Below are positions 44,424-52,442 of a DNA stretch of 64,000 bases, in pieces. This DNA comes from Thermodesulfomicrobium sp. WS. Lineage in GTDB: Bacteria > Desulfobacterota > Desulfovibrionia > Desulfovibrionales > Desulfomicrobiaceae. The stretch's first letter is position 1. Each line of letters begins with the position of its first letter. The position numbers were made by a program, and so were the translations under genes. Location: positions 496,001 to 560,000 of the forward strand of contig NZ_AP027130.1 in assembly GCF_027925145.1 (NCBI RefSeq), read 5' to 3'. The notes under the pieces were generated by a model. It ran no database searches, was not told the DNA's origin, and saw nothing but the letters and a program-made list of their open reading frames with translations.

Positions 44424-47400
44424 GTCTTCCTCCCCTCGAATCGGGTCATGCATTCAGAGGCACGATAAAAACCACCCGATAAAAACTCTGTGCACCAGTC
44501 TTAATCCCCTCGAATCGGGTCATGCATTCAGAGAACATCGATAATCCTAACCAACAGGCGGTAGCCATCGCGTCTTAATCCCCTCGAATCGGGTCATGCA
44601 TTCAGAGCGTCCATCGAGGGATTGACGGAAATGGTAGTGTTCGCTGTCTTAATCCCCTCGAATCGGGTCATGCATTCAGAGAGAGATTATGACCGGATTC
44701 TACCACAAGACCAACCAAAGTCTTAATCCCCTCGAATCGGGTCATGCATTCAGAGCGGATACGTGGAGGCGCTGGGCGTATGGCGCCGTGTCTGTCTTAA
44801 TCCCCTCGAATCGGGTCATGCATTCAGAGCCCCTCCCCCGCCAAGCCGTGAGTGGCGGTAGTAACCAGTCTTAATCCCCTCGAATCGGGTCATGCATTCA
44901 GAGTTCATTGTGGCGGGAGCTGTCCGCGGGCTCGTCAGTGTCTTAATCCCCTCGAATCGGGTCATGCATTCAGAGCAGTCTCTGACCGGATTTTCACAGC
45001 GTGCCGCGGCTAGTCTTAATCCCCTCGAATCGGGTCATGCATTCAGAGAACGCATGCAGTACGTGCAAAACGTACTGCAAAAGACGTCTTAATCCCCTCG
45101 AATCGGGTCATGCATTCAGAGCGTGGCGCATACCATGGAGCATCTCGTCAAGAGACGAGTCTTAATCCCCTCGAATCGGGTCATGCATTCAGAGAACGCT
45201 AACCCTACCAACGCTAACCCTACCAACGCTAGTCTTAATCCCCTCGAATCGGGTCATGCATTCAGAGGAGCGCAAAACAGCGCCGTCAACGGCCGAGCGG
45301 AAAAGGTCTAGTCTTAATCCCCTCGAATCGGGTCATGCATTCAGAGGAGCATCTCACCCCGACCCAGCGCCGGGCACTGGTGATGTCTTAATCCCCTCGA
45401 ATCGGGTCATGCATTCAGAGCAGGCGTGAGGCGTTTGCCCAGCTGTTGGGCGCCCCCAGGTCTTAATCCCCTCGAATCGGGTCATGCATTCAGAGGACAA
45501 TGTCCAACCGGGCGCTCCGTGAGGCCGGATTTAGAGTCTTAATCCCCTCGAATCGGGTCATGCATTCAGAGCACGACGAGGCTCCAACTGCGCCTCGCCA
45601 GGACCTGCTACGTCTTAATCCCCTCGAATCGGGTCATGCATTCAGAGAAGACAGCTTGCAGGGCGTATAACCTTGGCCGCCGCCCAGGTCTTAATCCCCT
45701 CGAATCGGGTCATGCATTCAGAGGGAGGTGGGCCAACAGAGGAATTCTCCCCCCGCCGGTGCGTGTCTTAATCCCCTCGAATCGGGTCATGCATTCAGAG
45801 AAATGGCAAATAAGCTTTTTGCTGAAGCGCGGGGCTAGTCTTAATCCCCTCGAATCGGGTCATGCATTCAGAGATAAGCGACTACGCAAACTGTTTTAAT
45901 GTACAAAGTGTCTTAATCCCCTCGAATCGGGTCATGCATTCAGAGCAAGGCAAGCAGGAGTCAACGAGGGCGAGGGATAGGCCGTCTTAATCCCCTCGAA
46001 TCGGGTCATGCATTCAGAGAATTTGCCAGAGCGCTAGAGATTCGCGACTCGAACGAGTCTTAATCCCCTCGAATCGGGTCATGCATTCAGAGCGGCGCCC
46101 TCGAGGCCCTGCGCACCGAGGAGCACCAAGTCTTAATCCCCTCGAATCGGGTCATGCATTCAGAGTAAAACTATGTTGAAAAAATAACCATAGGAGAACC
46201 CAGTCTTAATCCCCTCGAATCGGGTCATGCATTCAGAGGGAAGCAGGTTTATGAGTTGTCAGTTGAAATTGATTTGTCTTAATCCCCTCGAATCGGGTCA
46301 TGCATTCAGAGCGACGGCGTGGCGCTTGGGTGTTTCCGTTTGGCAACCGGTCTTAATCCCCTCGAATCGGGTCATGCATTCAGAGGAGATGCGGGCAACA
46401 AAGAGCGGCACAGGGCACTATCTCGTCTTAATCCCCTCGAATCGGGTCATGCATTCAGAGCTGGTTTTTTGAGCAGCCTCAATCCAGCCAGCTGTTCATG
46501 TCTTAATCCCCTCGAATCGGGTCATGCATTCAGAGAAGTCAAGGCGCCGTTCTTTGGTGCCTTAGCGCTTCTAAGTCTTAATCCCCTCGAATCGGGTCAT
46601 GCATTCAGAGATGGTCTCCGGTTCGACCCGGCCCCGGTGGGCCATATCGTCTTAATCCCCTCGAATCGGGTCATGCATTCAGAGCCGCCCAGGCCGACGT
46701 TTTGCGCCGGGCGGAGGGCTCCGGAGTCTTAATCCCCTCGAATCGGGTCATGCATTCAGAGCCATCGCGTCAACCAAACAGCGTTCGAGGCCGCTTTTGT
46801 CTTAATCCCCTCGAATCGGGTCATGCATTCAGAGCATCGCGTCAACCAAACAGCGTTCGAGGCCGCTTTCGTCTTAATCCCCTCGAATCGGGTCATGCAT
46901 TCAGAGGCAAGAAGGGAAGCCTAAAAGGGCTTCCCTTTTTTTGTCTTAATCCCCTCGAATCGGGTCATGCATTCAGAGGCGAGGTTGGTGCTTCGGATTT
47001 TGGCCACTACATCCAGGTCTTAATCCCCTCGAATCGGGTCATGCATTCAGAGCAAAATGGAGCAAACCCTTCTTCGTTCAACCAAAACGTCTTAATCCCC
47101 TCGAATCGGGTCATGCATTCAGAGTCCCCAAACGAGCAAGAGCTAGAAGAGCTCTCGCGAGACGTCTTAATCCCCTCGAATCGGGTCATGCATTCAGAGA
47201 TTGGCAATGACAAGGTGTCCGTGGATACCCTAGTTCAAGTCTTAATCCCCTCGAATCGGGTCATGCATTCAGAGATCGAGTATGATGGCGAGTGGTACGA
47301 CATGCGCTATCTGTCTTAATCCCCTCGAATCGGGTCATGCATTCAGAGCCAGGCGTGTCGCAGACAAGATCTTCACGGCATGTCGGTCTTAATCCCCTCG

Positions 47401-47637
47401 AATCGGGTCATGCATTCAGAGTTTGGGGATAAATGACACATAAAAAAGGAGAAAAAGTCTTAATCCCCTCGAATCGGGTCATGCATTCAGAGTATGAGCT
47501 TTTACTGTCGCGTGAACCAGGAAGAATGTGTCTTAATCCCCTCGAATCGGGTCATGCATTCAGAGTTTTCTGGCTGCTCGGAAGAGCAGCTGATTGAATG
47601 GGTCTTAATCCCCTCGAATCGGGTCATGCATTCAGAG
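44424..47637 (-). CRISPR. Type III-B CRISPR array, 44 repeats, 43 spacers
   Basis: 36-nt repeats that begin GTCTTAATCCCC and end CATTCAGAG on the plus strand. 43 copies (44498 to 47637) are identical as far as I can read; the leftmost, at 44424-44459, has AA changed to CC at positions 6-7. Spacers are 35-43 nt, mostly 36-39. Read on the minus strand the repeat ends in ATTAAGAC, a typical 8-nt crRNA 5' handle. The degenerate repeats lie on the left and the cas genes and leader on the right. Transcription is therefore leftward from about 47.72 kb. Cas6 at the right edge is the expected processing enzyme. Confidence 0.97.
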
Positions 47638-47766
47638 TGCGGATGGAGGGAGCCCATGTGGGGAGCGGGTTGGCGCTGGTGCGTTCACGAATCCTCCGAT
47701 TTTTTTGCCCTCGGGAAATGCTGGGTGATGTTTTTTTAGCCAAAATTGTCCTTGTTTTCAAGGGGG
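47638..47766 (-). promoter_or_regulatory. CRISPR leader with promoter
   Basis: 129 bp between the csx2-csx16 stop and the first repeat. On the minus strand TTGAAA (47756-47761), 17 bp, then TAAAAA (47733-47738) form a plausible promoter reading into the array. A/T runs dominate 47697-47760, as is usual for leaders. Confidence 0.65.
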
Positions 47767-49371
47767 TCAGTCACTCATGGATCGGTTTTTGTCTGGAGCT
47801 GTCTTTTCCGTGGGTTGGGTGGCGGAAGCCGACGGAAGGGCCAGGTCCGTGGGTGGGATGGTTTCGCGCTCTCGAACCTCGAACTCGTGCAGGCGGGCGC
47901 CGTAGTGCTCCATATCGTCGGCGGACAATTCTTCTCCCCGGGCCTCTGGTGGGAGGTTCAGGGAAAGAAATATAAATCTTGCTCCGCGCTGGCATACTTG
48001 GGCGGCCAGGTGGATGGGCAGGGTGCCGATGACGATGTCACCGGGTTGTATGTTCTCCGGGTCGAGGTGATCCACCATGCGGGAGATGCTGATCCCCTGG
48101 CGCTTTGCCCACTCTTTGGCCCCGGGATGCCGGGAGACGAACCATACGCTGCCGGTGGACGTTGGAGGCTCGATGCGGCCAGAGGCGGCGAAGCGCTGCA
48201 CTTCGGCCTCGAGGCGGGGGCGGACCTTGTCTTTGGGCAGGGGGCGTTTCTTCATGCCGCCGTGCTGGATGTCGTTGCGCACCTCGGCCACAGGACCGGC
48301 GATATCCCGTATCTCGGCAAAGACGGCGTCCCAATGGCGGCGTTGGGCTTCGTCGAAGCCGGGCTGGGTAGGGCAGGTGGCCTCGGGCGGGGCCAGGCGG
48401 CACGTCCAGCCTTCGCGCAGGACCACCGCTGCCTCGGCCAGGCGGCCCCAATCAAGGTAGAGCTGGGCCAAGGCCGCGAGGGCGTTGTGGCCGGCATCCG
48501 ATGCCAGGTGGTTTTCCGTGAGGGACAGGGGGCGCAGCATCGCTTCCAAGCGGTTCATGGGTTCCTGGAGCACGGGGAGGCGCTCTTCCAGCTGGGGCCG
48601 GGCGATGGCGATGGCCTTCAGCAGGCCGGTGACCAAGGAGGTTTTGCCGGGAGCAGACGGGAGGAGGAGCTCGCCGATGCGGATGCCGTCCAGGGCCTGG
48701 CAGGTGCTGCGCAGGGCGGTCGCCAAGCCGAGCAGTTGGGGCGGGTCGCCCTGCCTGCCAGAAAGTCCCCAGGTTTTGCCCCAGGCGCGGCCGGTACTCT
48801 CGGCGAGATCGGCCAGAGCGGTGCCATGGCCGGTGGCGAGAAAGGTGGCGATGGCTGTGCTCCAGTCTGCGGTCTCCACGAAGGCGGTCAGGTCCCAGAT
48901 GGGGGCCTCGTTGTGCTCGTTCTTGGCCTCGTAGGCGCCGTAGAGGACGTGGATGGGCTGGGACTCTCCCAGGGCGCGGTAGAGGTGCAGGGCCGCGCCG
49001 GCAAAGAACGGTTGGGAGCGAAAGCCGTGGGTAATGTCCACCACCAGCGGGGCGGAGGTCGCGGTCATGGTATCGAGCAGGGTGCGGAAGTTGTCCTGCA
49101 GCTCCGTGGGGGTTGCGCCGTTGGTGATGGGGACGATTTGGGGCTGCTCGAGCCCTGCCTCGGTAAAGGCGGCGGCGATGTCTGCCCCGTGGGTTTCCAT
49201 GGCCTTGGCCGTGGCGAAGATGGTGGTGCCCCCTGGGCCAAGGAGCTTGCGGATGGCCAGGGCGGCGTAGCGGGTTTCGACCCCTGGGCCTTCGGGGTGG
49301 AAGCGATAGGTGACAGGCTGATAGTTTCCCGTGCCGAGAAAGGAGATGAGGTGGGGGCTGGCTTCGTTCAT
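47767..49371 (-). CDS. csx2: CARF-HEPN effector fused to Csx16
   Basis: A 534-residue fusion. Residues 1-190 form a CARF domain of the TM1812/Csx2 group, with DITHG at 112-116. The HEPN RNase motif RNDIQH (Arg365, His370) follows. Residues 409-500 are a complete Csx16 domain (VWFVSRHPGAKEWAKRQG, PGDIVIGTLPIHLAAQVCQR, LSADDMEHYGARLHEFEV), normally a separate small protein. A 35-residue polar tail ends it. Csx16 belongs to small CARF-like proteins reported or predicted to degrade cyclic oligoadenylate, so the fusion may switch itself off. GGAGGAACC precedes the ATG; 38 bp after cas2. Confidence 0.87.
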   Translation of the reverse strand: MNEASPHLISFLGTGNYQPVTYRFHPEGPGVETRYAALAIRKLLGPGGTTIFATAKAMETHGADIAAAFTEAGLEQPQIVPITNGATPTELQDNFRTLLDTMTATSAPLVVDITHGFRSQPFFAGAALHLYRALGESQPIHVLYGAYEAKNEHNEAPIWDLTAFVETADWSTAIATFLATGHGTALADLAESTGRAWGKTWGLSGRQGDPPQLLGLATALRSTCQALDGIRIGELLLPSAPGKTSLVTGLLKAIAIARPQLEERLPVLQEPMNRLEAMLRPLSLTENHLASDAGHNALAALAQLYLDWGRLAEAAVVLREGWTCRLAPPEATCPTQPGFDEAQRRHWDAVFAEIRDIAGPVAEVRNDIQHGGMKKRPLPKDKVRPRLEAEVQRFAASGRIEPPTSTGSVWFVSRHPGAKEWAKRQGISISRMVDHLDPENIQPGDIVIGTLPIHLAAQVCQRGARFIFLSLNLPPEARGEELSADDMEHYGARLHEFEVRERETIPPTDLALPSASATQPTEKTAPDKNRSMSD

Positions 49372-49409
49372 GGTTCCTCCGGAAGATCAAGGCAAGGTGC
49401 CCAATTCCT

Positions 49410-49688
49410 TTACAGGTAGGCGCTGGAGCGTAGGCGGGGCGGCTCGCCGATCCCCAGTCCTTCGAAATCCGTAAGACAGCTGCGACAGAGGCGGTAGCAG
49501 CGCACGCTGTCGCTGGTGTGGTCCAAGAGGCGTTCGAGCTTGTCAAGGAGCCGCAGGAGTTGGCGCTCACTCATGTGTTCGCATTCATACACGGACTTTT
49601 GCACTCGTCGGCCGTAGCCGTCCAGGAGTTTGGCGGCCTTGGTGCGGGCGCGGTCCTCGGCGATGTCGTAGCAGATGACGTAGAACAT
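49410..49688 (-). CDS. cas2: CRISPR adaptation protein Cas2
   Basis: 92 residues, the usual Cas2 size. The ferredoxin-like fold begins MFYVICYDIAEDRARTKAAK, with the conserved metal-site Asp at residue 8, followed by the VQKSVYECEH strand typical of Cas2. Its start codon overlaps the cas1 stop by one base. With Cas1 it forms the spacer integrase. Confidence 0.95.
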   Translation of the reverse strand: MFYVICYDIAEDRARTKAAKLLDGYGRRVQKSVYECEHMSERQLLRLLDKLERLLDHTSDSVRCYRLCRSCLTDFEGLGIGEPPRLRSSAYL

Positions 49689-50737
49689 CAGCGGACAAGC
49701 TCCCAAGGGAAAGGGCGGTACTCAGGGGCTTCGCCGACGAGGTGGGCGGCGAAGCGGCGCACCTGACGCAGGATGAGTTCCCGCAGCGTGGTGTGGTCGT
49801 CGGCCAGGGGGTCCCGGGTGCGGGTGCTCATCCAGGTGTCGTAGCTCTCCATGAGGGCGCGGATGGTGCCTGGCTTCATGGACACCGGGCGTTTTTCCGT
49901 AAGCTCGTCTTCGTGGGCAAAGGCCTCGGGGGCGGGGCGCAGGATGAAGCCTTCGGGGCTGACGGCGCGGCGGTTCACCAGCCCGAGGATAAGGCGGTCG
50001 GCCACGAAGGTGCGCCATTCTTCGACCAGGTCGCAGGCCAGGGATGGCCGGCCGTAGGCCACTTCGTGCAGGGCGCCCAGGTAGGGGTCGAGGCCCACGC
50101 GGGAGATGGCGGAGAGCACTTCGGCCGTGAGCACGGTGGAGACGTAGGAGATCAGGGCATTGATGGGGTCCCGAGGGGGGCGGCGGGTGCGGCCGGTGAA
50201 GGTGAAGGCGGGGTTGCGCACAAGCAGGCCGAAGACCCCGAAATAGATGCGGCTGCCGTGGCCTTCGGCGCCGCGTACCAGCTCCAGGGAGGGCTGCGCC
50301 GGCAGTCCGCGCTCCAGGGCGCGGATGGCCGTGCCTGCGGCGAGCAGGCGCTCATCGTCATATTGCTGGCCGCGCAACAGGAGAAATCGGGCCTGGGCGC
50401 GGAGCTTGCCGGCCACGATGCTGCGGGCGATCTGGGCTGTCCTGGCCGGGTTGGAGAGCACGAGGTATTGGGCGCGGCGGCGCTCCACGTGTTTGTGCTC
50501 GTCAAGGACCAGTCGGGCCTCGAAGCGGCCGGTGGGCGACAACAGTACGGTTTCTACCCGGTGCTGCACCAACGCCTTGAGCACGGCCCCGGACAGGGAG
50601 CCATAGCCCATCACGGTGAGGGTTTTGAGGCCATCGAAGGCCACGCGCTCTACGGTACGGCCGTGGCGCACCACGGCCAGGTTGCCGTCTTCCTTGCGCA
50701 GGTAGGCCCCGGGTTCCAGCACATAGACGCGTTCCAC
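49688..50737 (-). CDS. cas1: CRISPR integrase Cas1
   Basis: A 349-residue Cas1. The N-terminal beta domain (MERVYVLEPGAYLRKEDGNL) is followed by the helical catalytic domain with SRVGLDPYLGALHEVAYGRP and SLACDLVEEWR, which provide the conserved His and Glu, and the acidic DELTEKRPVSMKPGTIR region. It uses a GTG start after TAGGAGCG. Located between CAPP and cas2, the arrangement seen where a primase-polymerase takes part in adaptation. No reverse transcriptase fusion is present. Confidence 0.95.
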   Translation of the reverse strand: MERVYVLEPGAYLRKEDGNLAVVRHGRTVERVAFDGLKTLTVMGYGSLSGAVLKALVQHRVETVLLSPTGRFEARLVLDEHKHVERRRAQYLVLSNPARTAQIARSIVAGKLRAQARFLLLRGQQYDDERLLAAGTAIRALERGLPAQPSLELVRGAEGHGSRIYFGVFGLLVRNPAFTFTGRTRRPPRDPINALISYVSTVLTAEVLSAISRVGLDPYLGALHEVAYGRPSLACDLVEEWRTFVADRLILGLVNRRAVSPEGFILRPAPEAFAHEDELTEKRPVSMKPGTIRALMESYDTWMSTRTRDPLADDHTTLRELILRQVRRFAAHLVGEAPEYRPFPWELVR

Positions 50738-50746
50738 GAGGCGCTC

Positions 50747-52333
50747 CTAGTGGGCTGGCAAAAATCGGTGCACCAGATCCATGGCGCGGCGGAGTTCCCG
50801 CAGCGCGTCCTGGAGATTGGTGATGCGCTCCGAGACCTCGGCCTGTTCGAGGCGCCAGCCGGGGACGAACACCAAGGGGTGGAGGTAGCGCACCGGGCCG
50901 GGAGCGGGGCAGAGGTCCCGGGTGCTTTCCAGCAGGGCGTGGATCTTGCGGCAGCCCAGCGGAGTTCCCCGCAGACGGGAGATTTTGTAGTCCACCAGGT
51001 GGGGGTTGTAGTTTTCTTGGTCCCCCAACAGGGCGTGGAGCACCTGACGGCGCTCAGGCAAAAAACCGATGGTACCCAAGAGGACGCGCTCTTCGCGCAG
51101 GGACAGGGCGCGTCTTTGCCGGCACAGGGCGACGATGCCGGCCACAAGCGGGCAGGCCTGGGTCAGGGTGTGGAGGGTGGGAAAGTCCTCCGCCCACGCC
51201 GCGGCCGCCGGATGGGGGAGCACCGGGGCCGCAGGCGGCAGACTCTCCAGCACGGATGCCGCATTGAGGACAACGCCTTGCAGCCGCTCCAATTGCCGCA
51301 CCATGTCCTCCCGGGTGCCGGGCAGAAGGCGTGAGGGCTTGCCCGAGAGGCGGTGGATGCCCAAGGGGAGCTTGACGAGGTTCCCCAGCCCCTTGCCGGA
51401 GAGGGTGTCTTGCTTGGGGAAGACCTCCAAATGGAAGGCGGTGAGGTCCGGCTGCAGGCGGGCCGCCAGTCGCCCCAGGGCGGTGCGGACGGCAGCAGGG
51501 TCCACGGGTTCGGCGAAGGGGAACCAGAAATGGTAGCCTTTGCCGCCGCTGAATTCCGTGATGCAATGGAGCTTCTGCTCCGCGGCAAGCTCAGGGAGGC
51601 GCCCGAGGAGGTAGGCGAGCTCTCGGCGCACGGTGTGGCGTTCGCGGCCATCGAGGCGCGCGCCCCGCAGCTCCTTGCGCAGGTCCGCATCGATGACGCC
51701 CAGATAGGTGCGGCCGCTTTGGGTCAGGAGATAGATGCCGTAGGTGCGCAGTCCCGCCAGGTGCTCGCGCACGGCCGCAGGCGTCAGCGGTTCGCGCACC
51801 GGCACGTAGCCGCTTTTGCCGGTGGCCTTGTCCACCCACTGCCGGGCGAAGCAGTCTTCGCGGCCGCGGAAGATGTGCATGTAGTGGCGGATGAGCTCTT
51901 CCATGTGCGCCTGGCGCGTAAACGGGGCTTCGGGCACCGGGGGGTCTTGAGGCTCCGGACTGGGCTTGGGCACGCGGGATACGATCCCCAGGTGCTCGGG
52001 GGCCAGTTGTTGGCAGAGGGCGCGCAGGCGCATGAGTCCTGGCGTATCGCCGAAGGTCTCAAGCAGGGCGTGGTGCTCCTGCCAGCCGAGGGCGTCGTGC
52101 GGGAAGCGTTGGTGGAGGGTTTCCAAGGCTGCGTGCGCTGCGTCGCGGTCTTGGGCCATTTGCGCGCAGCGGGCCCAGCGCAGCAGCTGCGAGGCGTCCA
52201 GTTCCTCGAGCAGTTCCCGCTCGGACAGAAGCTGCCGCAGGGCCTCTGGATCTGCGCCGGTAAGGGCAAGGTGCTCCAGGCGAGCGAGGATGAGACCAAA
52301 GTCCACGGGGCGGGGTTGGGGCGTGGCGGCCAT
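50747..52333 (-). CDS. CRISPR-associated primase-polymerase (CAPP)
   Basis: A 528-residue archaeo-eukaryotic primase superfamily protein. Residues 15-115 are helical, TPR-like. The catalytic core has motif I YLGVIDADLRKEL (Asp215 and Asp217), motif II FSGGKGYHFWFPF (262-268 core) and motif III HLEVFPKQ (301-308), followed by KLPLG. The C-terminal part carries spaced cysteines (TQACPLVAGIVALCR, LGCRKIHALL, RDLCPAPG) resembling the PriL iron-sulfur region. Proteins of this kind next to cas1-cas2 are implicated in spacer acquisition. The start at 52333 follows AAGGAG, which lies inside a hairpin. Confidence 0.88.
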   Translation of the reverse strand: MAATPQPRPVDFGLILARLEHLALTGADPEALRQLLSERELLEELDASQLLRWARCAQMAQDRDAAHAALETLHQRFPHDALGWQEHHALLETFGDTPGLMRLRALCQQLAPEHLGIVSRVPKPSPEPQDPPVPEAPFTRQAHMEELIRHYMHIFRGREDCFARQWVDKATGKSGYVPVREPLTPAAVREHLAGLRTYGIYLLTQSGRTYLGVIDADLRKELRGARLDGRERHTVRRELAYLLGRLPELAAEQKLHCITEFSGGKGYHFWFPFAEPVDPAAVRTALGRLAARLQPDLTAFHLEVFPKQDTLSGKGLGNLVKLPLGIHRLSGKPSRLLPGTREDMVRQLERLQGVVLNAASVLESLPPAAPVLPHPAAAAWAEDFPTLHTLTQACPLVAGIVALCRQRRALSLREERVLLGTIGFLPERRQVLHALLGDQENYNPHLVDYKISRLRGTPLGCRKIHALLESTRDLCPAPGPVRYLHPLVFVPGWRLEQAEVSERITNLQDALRELRRAMDLVHRFLPAH

Positions 52334-52338
52334 GGCGG

Positions 52339-52373
52339 CTCCTTGGAGAAGGTGTGTCCTTTTCTCCAAGGAG
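52339..52373 (-). promoter_or_regulatory. Hairpin enclosing the CAPP ribosome binding site
   Basis: On the minus strand CTCCTTGGAGAA pairs perfectly over 12 bp with TTCTCCAAGGAG (52362-52373 with 52339-52350), with an 11-nt loop. The 3' arm contains AAGGAG, the Shine-Dalgarno sequence 5 nt before the ATG. Translation would require the hairpin to open. No T-run follows, so it is not a terminator. Confidence 0.65.
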
Positions 52374-52442
52374 TACGGGAGCCGCGGCTGAGATTTTGCG
52401 CCTCACCCGGGAGGCTTGCCCGGGGCCTACGGGTCGGTGTCG

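Noticed and set aside
44424-47637. Resemblance of the repeat core (CGAATCGGG, GATTCGAG) to a tRNA T-arm
   Set aside because: No acceptor, D or anticodon arm surrounds it. The similarity is limited to a few bases and is explained by the CRISPR repeat itself.
44689-47739. Several open frames inside the CRISPR array
   Set aside because: They translate the repeat unit over and over (LNPLESGHAFR or VLIPSNRVMHSE) and are artefacts of the array.
48060-48150. Two separate genes (csx2 and csx16) rather than a fusion
   Set aside because: No stop codon lies between the domains. The Csx16 part begins GSVWFVSRHPG, with no start codon or ribosome binding site at the junction.
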